The notes: generated by a model not told the origin, from the sequence alone. DNA of 64,000 nt from Salticus scenicus (GCA_963930645.1 OZ005648.1:103112667-103176666); one strand, 5' to 3'. Shown: positions 34,557 to 45,645, numbered from the stretch's first letter. A program made the numbers and translations.

Positions 34557-35186
34557 TGTTGCGTACTTGGGGGTTTTGAGTTGTCTGGGAATGAAAGGCC
34601 AAACGTACAAAAATTCAGTAATTTATTCACAGAAAATTCCAGAAAAATGCAGGTCTATAAACCAAGTATCAGCTTCAATTCAAACAGTAAACACAGCTTA
34701 AACAACAGCTGTCAATAGCAAATCCACAGTACAAACTGTATAACAATAACACTTGAAGCAAGTCTCTCTCAAAGAGGCTTAAGAGCAATGCAAGCACTAG
34801 CGAAGCTGGCTGAGATCTGAACTGAACTGACTGCCTTGGCGAGAGAGCGCTTCTTATATATTGTTCCATGGAACCCAGATTTTTCGAGAAAACTCTCGAA
34901 AGTGGTCAACCAATCAACTTACAGCTTCCATATTTGGTATATCCCATATAAGGATTTTCTCGCCAAGGTCGCCAAAAAAATCGCCAAGGTGGGAAAAAGT
35001 CGCCAAATTTGGCGCCAAATCCATTACCTGCATTACTGGGGCTTTTTAATGCGTTTTTACGGGAAATAAGGCTATTTCAACGCTAAAACGACTAGAAATG
35101 CACAAAATTAGCACTTTATCAACTTACTAAGCCTCTTTGAAAGAATTTATACAAAAATAAACACAATTATTTACAATTTCGTAACA
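34557..35186 (-). repeat. 5' LTR of the gypsy element
   Basis: 630 bp, TGTTGCGTAC... to ...TTTCGTAACA on the + strand. ATAT follows at 35187-35190. This copy supplies the promoter on the minus strand. Confidence 0.95.
34853..34862 (-). promoter_or_regulatory. LTR TATA box
   Basis: Minus strand AATATATAAG, followed ~25-45 nt downstream by CAAGGCAGTCAGTTCAGTTC, a likely initiation region, giving transcription toward gag. Confidence 0.6.
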
Positions 35187-35190
35187 ATAT

Positions 35191-35963
35191 TTATAAATTT
35201 CGATCAGATTTTCGTTGTTTTAAAATAAACATACACATATAGTTAATACTTCTCTTAAAAATATTAATTATATACATCGTTACATTTAAAAAAAATTTTG
35301 TAACTAACAAATATTTAAGTAAATATAAGAATATGAAAAGATACACCATTTATTTACAATAAATGAAAAAATGTACTACTTATAAATAGTAGCTTTTCAT
35401 ATTATATCTTTTATTATATTTGCATTAAAAATGCTGTTTACATGAATGAATCAATAAGTCTTTGAAATATTTATTTAAATGCATAACATTATACTAAATC
35501 TTTTGTTATACAACTTCATTTCCAAGTATCCTAAGATTTCTGATAGTCATGAACGATTCATGACCTTCTACGTTTCATACATCTTCATAAAAATGTAAAT
35601 CCAACTCGGGTGGAAGAATACAGTAGGTGTGTATAATGCATATTAAATAGATTAAAGTAAACATGAAATAATTTTATGATGTACAATTTCTGTATTACAA
35701 ACGGTATAAAAATTTAAATTTAAATTCTGCTTTTCAAATACGTTTTTAGGAAATTTTTCGTTCGGCATATTTTATAATAATAATTATATATATTTTTTAA
35801 TCCAGGGGTGCAAGAGTTTCCCTTTCAAGACGGAACACTGACACCAGTATATTTTTATAAATAAATCGAAATAAATCTCAATTAAAATTTAATTATATGT
35901 TGGTATTTTTATCTATATTTTGTTTGATGAGTGCTACAAACGTCTTAAATTATTCAAATTATA

Positions 35964-35998
<35 letters not shown>

Positions 35999-36000
35999 AT
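35191..36000. other. AT-rich stretch, no gene seen
   Basis: The word CAGGGGTGCAAGAGTTT at 35803-35819 recurs at 19683 and may be one end of a dispersed element. A TA microsatellite lies at 35962-36000. Confidence 0.4.
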
Positions 36001-36230
36001 GCAACCACATTTCCTACTCCGAGCATACAGCACGATTTCAAAGACTTGACGGGATGTCAAATTGACCGACAGGTTGGGATTTGATAAACATCTAGTGATT
36101 TGATGCTCTCTTATCGACTATTTTCTCTCAGCGACAAGGATTATCATCCCTATTTAAGCGCTGGACACGCTGAGTCAGCACTTGTGCAGAGGAGTTTGTA
36201 AATGATGTTAAAATTTTACAATTTTAAACA
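36001..36230 (+). promoter_or_regulatory. Possible TATA/Inr core promoter in a GC-richer island
   Basis: A ~200-bp island of more even composition contains TATTTAAG at 36151 and TCAGCA at 36175, about 25 bases downstream, a spacing typical of TATA-Inr promoters. The pattern resembles the promoter part of the solo LTR (TATTTAAG near 15140). It could be a fragment of another LTR or a host promoter; no coding exon follows. Confidence 0.3.
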
Positions 36231-36389
36231 TGAACATGAGTTTTTTAATGTTGAAATCCATTTAATTGAGTTCAATATGATTTTTTTTTAATGTGTACAG
36301 TGTAAAATATTAACATTCAAAATGCATTGTTTCGAATCAAATCACAATTGTGAACATTTGTAAAATATTTCGGAGCTTTGTTCGACTCC

Positions 36390-36535
36390 ACCTCCTTTTT
36401 TTTTTTTTCTTTTTTCATACCACTGATTTTTATGAGCAATTTTCTTCCTATATACACGTAGTTATTTAACGGAGAAAATTATTCTGCAATACATGTGGTG
36501 TACAAATAAGAAAGTACAATCAGTGGACGTAATTA
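36390..36535. mobile_element. Fragment resembling the core of the 6-bp-duplication MITEs
   Basis: The order CATACCACTG, ATTTTTA, GAGCAATTTTCTTC, a TATA-rich centre, GAAAATTATTCT and GTGGTGTAC mirrors the inner core of the CATAGCTGCC group. The outer ends are not recognisable. Confidence 0.35.
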
Positions 36536-36984
36536 ATTAGAAATATTTGTAATACAAACCCTGAACTACTCTCAAAACTGCACATTAAGGTTTATTATCG
36601 GCAGTTAACATAATTACAGATGCTTTTTGAAACGGATTCGTTTAGAATTAGATGCAATTTGCCTATTGGCCTTGATACTGGATTTTCAGTTTTCTAAAAT
36701 CCCCCTTTTTTTTTTTTTTTTTTTTGTGCTGCTTTGTAAAAATTGTATTAATTTAAATAAATATACAGTGGCCTTTTCAGAAAAAGAAATATTTTTAAAA
36801 GAAAATTATCCTGTTTATTAGTAATTGTATTTTCTCTCTGACCACAAAAAATGAAAATGGGATTATTAAACGTAAAGTCTAATTAAAAGATTAAAAATTA
36901 TTTATTAATATATTTAAAATTAGCACAGGTCGTTAGTTAGAATAGTTAGAATTACATATACTATTAATAAAAATGTAGAGTTAA
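36536..36984. other. AT-rich stretch, nothing recognised
   Basis: A small frame (36627-36821) contains a Phe run from a T tract and is probably chance. Confidence 0.4.
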
Positions 36985-37575
36985 CACATTGTTAATAAAA
37001 GGTTAGAGTTTCACACACACTGTTAATTACATACAGGGTTACACACACGCTGTTAGCAAAATATCAACTGTGCGCACATAGTTAAACACAGTGTTCAAAA
37101 GAAGAAGAGTTACACACACTGTTAATAAAAAGCCGAGTTGCATACAGATTTACACACACAGTCAATAAAAATGCAGAGTTACACAGAGAGTTACACACTC
37201 GGTTAATTAAATACAAGGTTACACACAGCTACATATAGAGTTACACACACTGTTAACAAAATATCACAATACACACAGTGTTAAACACACTTTTATAAAA
37301 AGAAGAGTTACGTACACTGTCAATAAAAAGCAGAGTTCCATACAGATTACACACACTCTTAATAAAAAGAGGAAGAGTTACGCGCAACGTGACATACACA
37401 CTGTTAATTGCATATGGGACTGTTAACACACATTGTCAGTTACCCATACATTTACATACACTGTTAGAAAAATATGCGATACTCACAGATTAACACACAC
37501 TTTTCAAAAATAAAAGAATGACACACGGAGTTACACACATATTTTTAAAGGCAGAGTTATACAGCGCTTTATCTT
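36985..37575 (+). repeat. Minisatellite with short unit and ~190-bp higher-order period
   Basis: Repeated words GAGTTACACACACTGTTAAT and AAAAAGCAGAG recur every 25-30 bp. A longer period is seen in CTGTTAGCAAAATATCA (37051), CTGTTAACAAAATATCA (37251) and CTGTTAGAAAAATATGC (37460). Units are heavily mutated. No coding role is seen. Confidence 0.75.
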
Positions 37576-38778
37576 CCAATAGTTATGTGGTATAGATATT
37601 TTATAAACTAATAAAAAAATAACATTAAAGTAACTCCCATGCATGAAACGTATTATCGCATTTAGGATATCGCACCCTAAATGCTACAAAAATTTCCTAA
37701 ATGCGACGCTGGTATATACTTTTTTAATTACAGACAATTTTAATTTCTTGAAAAGAAATCACATAAAGCACAAGTTTAGAACTAAGAGCTTTATGTTGAA
37801 CCGTCTTCTCTTTCTTTTCATATTTATTTATTTACTAAAATATCACAAATTTCCTAAATTATATAAACTTACCAAAAATCACGTCGCATTTAGGCCCAAT
37901 GACCTTACATAAAATTCTTGACTAAACCTTCTCGATTATTCTCTCAAACTATCTTTTCTTTCAACGTAGTCATTTATATAATTCATACCAGGAAAGTCGA
38001 TATTTCACTGAAACCACTGTAAAAAGAGGCGTAATCATGAAAAAATAAATAAAATAAATGAATATTACAGCACTCCGAAAAAATAAAATCAAAGTTCTGG
38101 AAACTTCGCTTTTTACTTTCGAGAAATAATCTATCTGTAGATTGAAAATTAGGAGGTAAACTTTATATAGAAAATGAGGAGGTATGTACATCATAATTTC
38201 TGTCCAGATATCCCTGACAAAAATATATTTCTTCTTTATGCACTAAGCAACGATTTCATTATGATAATCCGGCTTCGTTTGCGCTGGAATTTGGCTTCCA
38301 TAGCTCCCACAAAGCCAACATGGATGAGAGAGCTCTCACAGATATTTTTAGTATGTTTTTGTTTGATCTGCTGATAACTTCAGCATTGTTATAGTTCTGT
38401 TTTCTGTTACAGTGCAGGGTATTCTCCGTTCTCCGTGATAATTCACCTCGCAGTTACGACCACAATTGATTCGTTGAGATCCAGTTATTTTCCTGGCACT
38501 CCAGTCTTCACACGCTTTCACTACAACTGCTCTTAACATGTGACAAACACAGTGGTTTAGCTAATTCTTACTCCATGCTTCTGATATCTTATTATCAAAT
38601 TTCTTTAAATCGCGTTTACTCTCCTTATATTCGCAAGTAATTCGCCGATACTACTGCCTCAGAAGCTCAGGTTTCATTATTCATACTACCCAAGCTCTCT
38701 AAAGGCAATACTCGGGGATTCAACAACTGATTTGCTTAAAACTGTTAAAACTGCTTATAATAAAGTGACCGTTCAGTG
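37576..38778. other. No confident gene; one weak exon-like frame
   Basis: The segment 38240-38540 is less AT-rich than its surroundings. A minus-strand frame (38539-38348) has Cys, Trp and charged residues, and a GTGAAT donor-like site inside. I do not recognise it and rate it low. Confidence 0.3.
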
Positions 38779-38925
38779 CACTGTAAACAAAATGCATAAC
38801 ATTACTCCATAAAACTGTTGTAACGTTACACAGAGATGTGTAACGTTGCACCAGTTATATTGGTTGAATTATCGGTTAAATTAAACAAGTTTTATGGAGT
38901 AACTTTACGCAATTTTTTTACAGTT
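38779..38925 (+). mobile_element. CACTGTAAA MITE, decayed
   Basis: Starts CACTGTAAACAAAATGCATA and ends TTTTTTTACAGT, with inverted TTACTCCATAAAAC / GTTTTATGGAGTAA. It is shorter (147 bp) than the 23247 element and has a different interior. Confidence 0.6.
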
Positions 38926-39620
38926 TATATTGTTGTTTAATAAATAATACTATTTCTAAATCATGACCTGACATAGTTGCGTTTTCTGCCTAAATCCAAA
39001 CTCATCCTTAAACAACACATTACTTTTGCTAACTCCACGGCGATGATAGAAAACTACAGAAAAACACCTATATTTTTTGCAGAGGAATACAATAGCAAAA
39101 TATTTGGCATAAAGGCCAATCAATTAGAGTCAACTGTAAATTGTTCATCTGGATTGAATGATTCCTACAGCACTTTTTCATCAGTCTAAAAAATCTGTAT
39201 CCGTATCGAATTAATATGAAATATAATACTTTAGGCGTTTATATAAATAAATATATTTAAATATCGAGGAATTACATATACAATGGCAACCTTTGAAAAA
39301 AAAATGATAATGCTGTGATACAGTAAATTAAATATACAGATATTGTATCAGCTTTTCTTTCTTTCTTTCTTTTCTTTTCTTTTTTTTTTTTCTTTTGGAA
39401 GGCCAAATGTTTTGCAAAATATTTCAAAAGTTAATAAAGTAAATAAAAATAAATAAAAAAGTAAATAAAAATTTGATTGTATTTATAACATTTTTGATGT
39501 AACGCAAAGTTAGTTTAAATATATATATATATATATACATATATGTATGAATAATAACTTAAATAAACATTAATAGTCTATATTTTATTTTTTCTTTTAT
39601 TTATTTATTTTTTCTTTTTT
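38926..39620. other. AT-rich stretch, no gene seen
   Basis: Contains T/C-rich and TA tracts; a 70-codon frame at 38977-39189 is unrecognised and lacks splice support. Confidence 0.4.
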
Positions 39621-39812
39621 CATAGTTGTCAACATTTTAATTTATTCCGGAGCATTTTTAGCCCCACTTCTAACTCGTACCACTTTATTTTTAGAGTATT
39701 TTTCTCCAGTATATAATTACGATAAAATAAGAAAAATTTTCTCTTAAAAAATAGTGGTATGAAATAAAGGTAGGGCTAAAAATGCTCCGGAATAAATTAA
39801 AATGTTGACATC
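39621..39812 (+). mobile_element. CATAGCTGCC MITE, copy D
   Basis: Begins CATAGTTGTCAACATTTTAA and ends in the complement (AATGTTGACATCTCTG). It carries CCGGAGCATTTTTAGCCCC arms and the TATATAATTACGATAAAATA core. T-rich flanks make the duplication ambiguous (CTTTTT-like). Confidence 0.75.
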
Positions 39813-39999
39813 TCTGCTTTTTCATTCTTTTTTTTTCCCTTTTCTTAATTTCTTTTTTATCTTTTTCTTTGCATGTAATATATACATGTTTGTTTGCATG
39901 TAATATATATGCTGCAATGTTAATCAATAACAAATTACACATTTTAAGTTAATTTCGTAATTCAAAGATCCTTTTTTTTTTTTTTTTTTTTTTTTGAAT

Positions 40000-40201
40000 G
40001 ACATTGTAGATTCGGCTATCCAACAGTTAAGTCTTTCAAATGTGTATGAAAATTTCAATTTAATTTTTTAAAAATTACTACGAACACCCCCTTTTTTTAT
40101 GACATTATAGATTTGGCTATCCAACAGTTAAGCCTTTCAAATGCTTATAAAAATGTAATTTTAATTTTTAAAAAATTACTATGAACACTTTTAAATCTGA
40201 A
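40000..40201 (+). repeat. Tandem duplication, 101-bp unit
   Basis: GACATTGTAGATTCGGCTAT (40000) and GACATTATAGATTTGGCTAT (40101) begin two adjacent ~85-90% similar units, each preceded by a T-run. Confidence 0.8.
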
Positions 40202-41140
40202 CAGAGTAAAATCGTGATAGATTTTAATATTTTAAACATTTCATTTAAAAGTTTAAATCGAAAATTCAATTCTAAATAAAAATTATTATTTTTTAAATGA
40301 TGGATTATTTTAAATCACAAATTAAATTTTTATATCAAACATCTTTTTAGAACAAAAAATTGTTAAATAATTTTAGGTTCTAAGAATAGAAAAACTTAAT
40401 CACTTAAAATCTAATGTTTGTCCTGAGTATAATTAGAAAAATAAATACACTGATTGCGAAATAAATGTAAACAGGCAGTGTAAATGACTGCTATCTTTAA
40501 GAAACTATGGAGATGTTTGTTTATATCTTGCACATTACTTCAAAACAAACGGGAAATTCTGCAAATGCTTCAAAATCAAGATAAGATCTCTCTAGATAAA
40601 CAGTTAATTTGTCTGAACTCTTAATTGTATGGATGTGTTTTAAATATTTCTTAAAACAACGACTTACAACAGACTTTAAAAAAAGGTTTCATAAATAAAC
40701 TTGTTATTGTTCAACATTTTCAACATAGTGATTATTTAAAGAAGTATCTTCACATTATTTTCTTTTCTATAATAAATATTATTTAAGATTGGAGCTAAAA
40801 TTTCTCTGGAGCATTTCAACTATTTCCTATAATTTTATTATTATTATTATTATTTTCACATAATTGCAAACAAATAATAATATTATGACTAGAAAATTTT
40901 AATATGCCATCTATAAACGTTTAACCCGCGTAAATTTATTTAAAATCCTAAATATGTGCTTTGTTTTGGATTTACTAAAAATACTTTTGCATGTAGACGC
41001 ATAACGTAGAAATATTATAAGGACTAAAGACAATATCGATTATAATATTTTAATTCATATATCTGCTAGAAACATGCAGTTAATACTATTTTAAATCAAT
41101 TTCAGCGATTTATTTATTTGTTTATTTCTTATTTTCTATA
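40202..41140. other. AT-rich stretch, no gene seen
   Basis: Could be intronic if the exon candidate at 41145 is real. Nothing else is visible. Confidence 0.35.
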
Positions 41141-41144
41141 ACAG

Positions 41145-41334
41145 AAGGAGAAGAACAACTGAGGATCACCAGAAAAGCAATGAAACTCCTCCCCTGGAAA
41201 TTGCAAGCACATCGGGAATCATGGATGAATTAAAAAACCATTTATTTTTTCCAGACCTTACTTTCAACGTGAAACAGAGTGTGTTTATATATACCGGTAT
41301 CACCCAGTGGTCAAAACTCGACCATTTCTTTTAA
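41145..41334 (+). CDS. Possible terminal exon of an unknown host gene
   Basis: A T-rich tract ending TTTTCTATAACAG (up to 41144) is a good 3' splice site. After one base the frame is open for 62 codons to TAA at 41332-41334, reading RRRRTTEDHQKSNETPPLEI then ASTSGIMDELKN. Its first ~80 bases are clearly less AT-rich than the region around, as exons usually are. The latter part becomes AT-rich, so a donor may lie within it (GGTATC near 41296). I do not recognise the protein, and no upstream exon is identified. Confidence 0.35.
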
Positions 41335-42881
41335 ATAATTATTTAAATAATAAAAACAGAACTTCAAACATTTCATGTAAACAATATTCTCTGTAATTAA
41401 TCTCTACTTAACACTTAACAGACTTGTATTTTCTCTGTCTGTCCAGGTTTCGGAAATTTTTTAAAAGAATTAAATAAACATGTATATTTGGGCGTTGTAG
41501 TTTTATTGAATAAATACTATTTTTGAATAAAATTGTATAATGTTTTTATTTACATGCCCATTAGTCCTTATGAATGTGACATTTTATAAAACATCCACTC
41601 TTGCGAAGTGGAATTTGCATAATTGACATATCATAGTCAATAACGTTTCCACGTAACCCCGCCCTTTCAAGCAGCACACGTAAATCTACGTTGCCCGTCT
41701 TAGGCAGTCATAACGTAAAGACGTGGATGTACGGGGCCCGTCCATTAAATGTTTTTTAAAAAAAATCACTATTAGCATTCTTATTTACATGATGATCCAT
41801 ATCCATATGAACTTCTCTATCTATTTCACTTTATTTGCCTCTCAATTCGAATGATCAAAATTGCCTCAGCCTAATATGATTTTTTTTTCTGCAACCCATA
41901 TTAATATACTTTTCGAACGATACTGATTTTAAGCCAATCTCTTACTAATATAGGTTAAAATTTTCTACAAGTTCCATATTTTCCTATTAATGTACAGATA
42001 CGTCTTTGGAATATTTTTGTCGACTGTAATTAACATCATAAGATAATAGAGTAATTCCCTGCGAAATGTTGTGTGAGTCACAAATAGCGATATTTATACT
42101 TCCACCAGCATTTTCTGGCAATAATTGCTGAAAAAAAAATAAATATTGTGTAATATTTTATCATCTGTGTGACTCATTTGTGCAGTGAAATTAGCCAATA
42201 ATTTTTAATTCTCAAACTCATGTTAATCATACTTTTCGAACGCTACGTTAAGGGTTTAAAAAAGTAATATAAGTATATATGTTTCTAAAAAGTAATCAAC
42301 ACTTGAATTATATAGGCACTAGACTTGAAAAAATATTCATTCATAAATAAGTAAAATTCATTCTTTTAGAACTTACAATAAACATTTTTAAATTACATAT
42401 TCCAATAGTAAATGAATTTATTATCTAGATATACATAAATACACTTTTGATTTAAATATAAAATTTTATCTTGACACATTTTTAATGTGTTATTTTACTT
42501 TCCTTTGAAAAACGCTTTTTATGTTTTACTGTTATGATTTCTGTAAGATCATTTCCGAATCTGTTAAGGTTTGTTTAAATTTAAAATTAAACCAAGTGAA
42601 ACGATTTCTAGCTAACTGAGAAGCTATGAAAATTTTACGTCGATAGATATTAATTTAACAAAAGTTATTTTTTTTTTTTCAGCTAAATTCTTACTCAAAG
42701 AAATAGAGTAATTTTCCATGTAGTAAATTTATATTTTATTTATAATACAGAGGTAAATCAAATTATCAGCTAAAATATGTGCATGTAAATAAATATTTTG
42801 AAAGCAATCTCATTCGAGTGTGCAGTAAAAATTTATGTAGATTCGTTAAAATACAAATAGATAGTTCTTCAGGAAAAAAAG

Positions 42882-42924
<43 letters not shown>

Positions 42925-43010
42925 AAAAAAGAAAAGAAAGAAAAAAAATGAGAGAGAAAGGCATTTTTAATTCAATTTAATCTGATTTTCTGTAAGCAAG
43001 AATAATTTTA
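41335..43010. other. No gene seen; GA microsatellite
   Basis: A (GA)n tract lies at 42890-42921. A GC-richer patch at 41640-41750 has repeated ACGTAA and TACGT words but no clear element boundary. Confidence 0.4.
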
Positions 43011-43187
43011 CCGTATTTTACGGCGTATAACGCGCAGGTCGAATAACAACACCAAAACTTTAATTTACAAATAAAGCTATATTTGTAAGAAACAAAAGTT
43101 TGTTAAGAAATAGCTTTCGCTGTAAATTTAAGTTTACGGTGTATAACTCATTTAACAAATCTGCGCGTTATACGCCGGAAAATACGG
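43011..43187 (+). mobile_element. CCGTATTTT MITE, TA target duplication
   Basis: 177 bp, begins CCGTATTTTACGGCGTATAA and ends TTATACGCCGGAAAATACGG, with TA on both sides. The ends and TA duplication suggest the Tc1/mariner group. A decayed relative is at 19409-19593. Confidence 0.8.
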
Positions 43188-43880
43188 TACATTGATTGTA
43201 TTGAACGCTTAAAAAATGATAAGTAAATCAAAAAATGAACCTTAAAATGAACCTAATAATTTGCATTTTTTTTTTTTTTTTTTTTTTATCACAAGCAGTT
43301 TCTTGAACGAAATGTAATATATTCATCCATTACTGAAACATTTTCTGCAAAATATATACTTACAAATAACATTTAGTAATGGCAAAAAAGAACTTTTAAT
43401 TACCTTAATATATATATATATATATATATATTAATCACAAGCAGTTTTTAGAAACGATATGTAAATTTTAAAGAAATCCACTACTGAACCATTTTCTGGA
43501 AAATATGTACGTACTAATAACATTTTGTAATAAATTATTTTCTTATATAATTTATAATATAATATAATTTCTTATATTATATTAAAAGTTTTATACTTAA
43601 TAGTTTTATTTTATGTTCTTTATTTTAAATACTCTTTCAAAAAAGAAAGCGAAATGAAAAGAGAAATCACAGTAGTATTCTTTGTAACAAAAAACTATAT
43701 ATCACATCTATTATACAAAGAAATGTATTTTCCAATCGTATTGAAACAAATATATTTCAAGATAGCATTTGGATCTGTAATTTTAAACAAATTTTCACTT
43801 CATGTTTTCAAAATAAAAACAATACTAACAAGGGAGGTTTCCATAAACGCATACTAGAATAGATTTCTAAGAAAATACAG
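43188..43880. other. AT-rich stretch, nothing recognised
   Basis: Contains T-runs, a TA tract (43409-43431) and two partly similar segments around ATCACAAGCAGTTT (43289 and 43434). Confidence 0.4.
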
Positions 43881-44121
43881 ATTAATTTTCTCCTTCAACT
43901 ATACAATAACCAAAAAAGTTCTTACCTTTTTTTTTTGTCCTATTATTTATGCACCCATAGAAAGGAAAGGAAATGACCCACTCGAATGAAAAGCGATACA
44001 AATTAATTTTCTCCTTCAATTATACAGTAACCAAAAAAATTCTTAGCTTTTTTTTTTAGTCCTATTATTCATGCGCCCATAGGAAGGAAAGGAAATGACC
44101 CACTCAAATGAAAAGCGATTG
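43881..44121 (+). repeat. Tandem duplication, ~121-bp unit
   Basis: Units starting ATTAATTTTCTCCTTCAA at 43881 and 44002 share a T-run, GTCCTATTATT, CATAG(A/G)AAGGAAAGGAAATG and GACCCACTC. They are about 92% similar. Confidence 0.85.
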
Positions 44122-44187
44122 TAGTTATTTTGGCTCTTGTCCTTCAACGGCACAGTAACATTACTCCAGTACAGCAGGTATAGCTCG

Positions 44188-44364
44188 CAGGCCCCGACTT
44201 ACGGCAGGGCATACGGGGCAAATGCCCTGGGCCCCCCTTCTGGAAGGGGCCCCCCTACAGGCGAATACAGAAATTCTGCAACCTAAAGACCTCTTATGCC
44301 ACTGCAAGGGGGCCCCCCAGAATAGGCTTGCCCCGGGGCTGCAGGTAGTCTAAGTCGGGCCCTG
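44188..44364 (+). mobile_element. hAT-type MITE, 8-bp target duplication ATAGCTCG
   Basis: 177 bp, starts CAGGCCCCGACTTA and ends TAAGTCGGGCCCTG. ATAGCTCG at 44180-44187 and 44365-44372 is a perfect 8-bp duplication, the hAT signature. The interior is GC-rich with GGGGCCCCCC-type inverted words. Confidence 0.9.
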
Positions 44365-44535
44365 ATAGCTCGTACAGTGTGAAAGTTTCGAAGCAGTTTG
44401 TTTACGCGTAATTGTTGATTGACTGGACTGGACTGGCCTGGCCTGCCAACTGCTGCATTAACTCCTTGCTTATGCCAGGTATTTTAGGAAAATGCCATAA
44501 ACTTTCGCATCGCCAGATATTGGATTCAGAAATTC

Positions 44536-44723
44536 AGCAATCCGGCCAACCTAATCCGGCAATTTGTTAGTTCCGCCCCTTTTCCTACACCACTTAATAT
44601 TTAGAGTAATTCTCTTCAAATATAGTTACGATGAATTAAAAAAAAACAAATACTCTAAAAATTAAGTGGTGTAGAAATAAGGGGCGGTACTAACAATTTG
44701 CCGGATTAGGCTGGCAGCTCTGG
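44536..44723 (+). mobile_element. 6-bp-duplication MITE, CCTAATCCGG subtype
   Basis: 188 bp bracketed by AAATTC (44530-44535 and 44724-44729). Outer arms read CCAACCTAATCCGGCAATTT and TGCCGGATTAGGCTGGCAGC. Inner arms share TTAGT(T/A)CCGCCCC, CACCACTTAAT, AGAGTAATTCTCTTCAAATA and the ACGATGAAT core with the CATAGCTGCC group. Confidence 0.85.
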
Positions 44724-44759
44724 AAATTCTGTTTGGGTATTTCGTTCGGGATACGTAAG

Positions 44760-44972
44760 CATACTTGCCAACCATCTCATTAATAACCGTACAATTGTTA
44801 ACGCTCCCTGAGAAAACGCCCCTTTTCTCACACCTCTATATTTTTAGAGTAATTCTCTTCAAATGTTGTTACGATTAAATAAGACTAAAATTACTTAAAA
44901 AAAATTATTGGTGTGCAAAAATGGCGGGTACTACAATTGTACAGTTCATAATGAGATGGTTGGCAAGTATGC
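44760..44972 (+). mobile_element. 6-bp-duplication MITE, CATACTTGCC subtype
   Basis: Begins CATACTTGCCAACCATCTCA and ends TGGTTGGCAAGTATGC; CGTAAG flanks both sides (44754-44759 and 44973-44978). The core reads TTTTTAGAGTAATTCTCTTC and TTACGATTAAATAAGA, the same as the neighbour at 44536 and the CATAGCTGCC group, while the outer 60 bp differ. Confidence 0.85.
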
Positions 44973-45148
44973 CGTAAGCATCATTGTGGAACCTCCCAGG
45001 GGACGCGACCACATTTGTTTCATGACGAGTCCTTGAAAGCAGCCATCGAGGAGGACAGGGATCAACGAGTCATGTACCTGTAGAAAGATTCTACGTTTCC
45101 GCTGAACTAGTCATATTCCAAATACATGCGATAAGGAAGTCATGCAAG

Positions 45149-45360
45149 TTAAGGAGTATGAGTATCCACTAAATTCTTGGTAGACAACGAGAAATAGCGA
45201 GTGATAGTGTTTTTGTCCTTGCTTATCTGGTACTTAAACACACCCACATTTAATCGCTTCTTACAGGTATCAAAAAGTGGTCCTTTGTTACACTCCCAAG
45301 AATATGAGACATTGGTTGTCGCAATGTAGCCTGTTCCGCGCACCTCAATTCCCCTCTGAA
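45149..45360 (-). CDS. Possible terminal exon of an unknown host gene
   Basis: On the minus strand an AG acceptor (TTATTTTATAG) is followed by an open frame beginning VQRGIEVRGTGYIATTNVSY and ending in NLVDTHTP and TAA at 45149. Two Cys flank KGPLF (ECNKGPLFDTC). Composition and residue use are more gene-like than elsewhere in the window. There is no ATG, so this would be a last exon. I do not recognise the family; it could equally be a fragment of an uncharacterised mobile element. Confidence 0.35.
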
Positions 45361-45445
45361 CCTATAAAATAATATCCCTTAATAGGGTGGATTTGTCGCC
45401 AAGTGGTGCATTACAAGCTTTTTCCATCTTGTCAAACCATCACTG

Positions 45446-45645
45446 ATGACCTTTACTTACGACAGGTGCAAAGTATGCACCATATATTTTAGCAAAAGGA
45501 GATCTTTTCGGCACGATAATACCAAGTCACATGGGGCAAATATGACCCAGGAAAACCTTCAGAAATTTAGCTGGGGAGATGCTATGTTATGCACTATACT
45601 CATCGAAACATATGCTAACATATTACCTCCTGTTTTATTCTTTAA
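45446..45645 (+). pseudogene. Frame with a C2H2-like finger, interrupted by a MITE
   Basis: From ATG 45446 the frame includes CKVCTIYFSKRRSFRH followed by a second His six residues later. This resembles a C2H2 finger with a one-residue-short loop (C-X2-C-X11-H-X5-H). The frame continues NMTQENLQKFSWGDAMLC and runs into the TTAA MITE at 45646. No start context or splice evidence supports it strongly. Confidence 0.25.

Larger units (their letters stand above)
30739..35186 (-). mobile_element. Gypsy-type LTR retrotransposon, internally deleted, young
   Basis: Two direct LTRs (30739-31370 and 34557-35186) flank a 3.19-kb interior read on the minus strand. ATAT at 30735-30738 and 35187-35190 is the target duplication. 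A primer-binding site lies beside the 34557 LTR and a polypurine tract beside the 31370 LTR. One reading frame runs from ATG 34523 through gag and into integrase, ending at 31659, with two in-frame nonsense codons. Protease, reverse transcriptase and RNase H are missing. Integrase placed last, with its type of C-terminus, supports the Ty3/gypsy group (412/mdg-like). With about three substitutions and two small indels between LTRs, insertion is recent, so the copy was probably already defective when it moved. Confidence 0.93.

Noticed and set aside
36985..37575. A CRISPR array
   Set aside because: Repeats are imperfect and contiguous with no unique spacers of constant length; eukaryotic context; it is a minisatellite.
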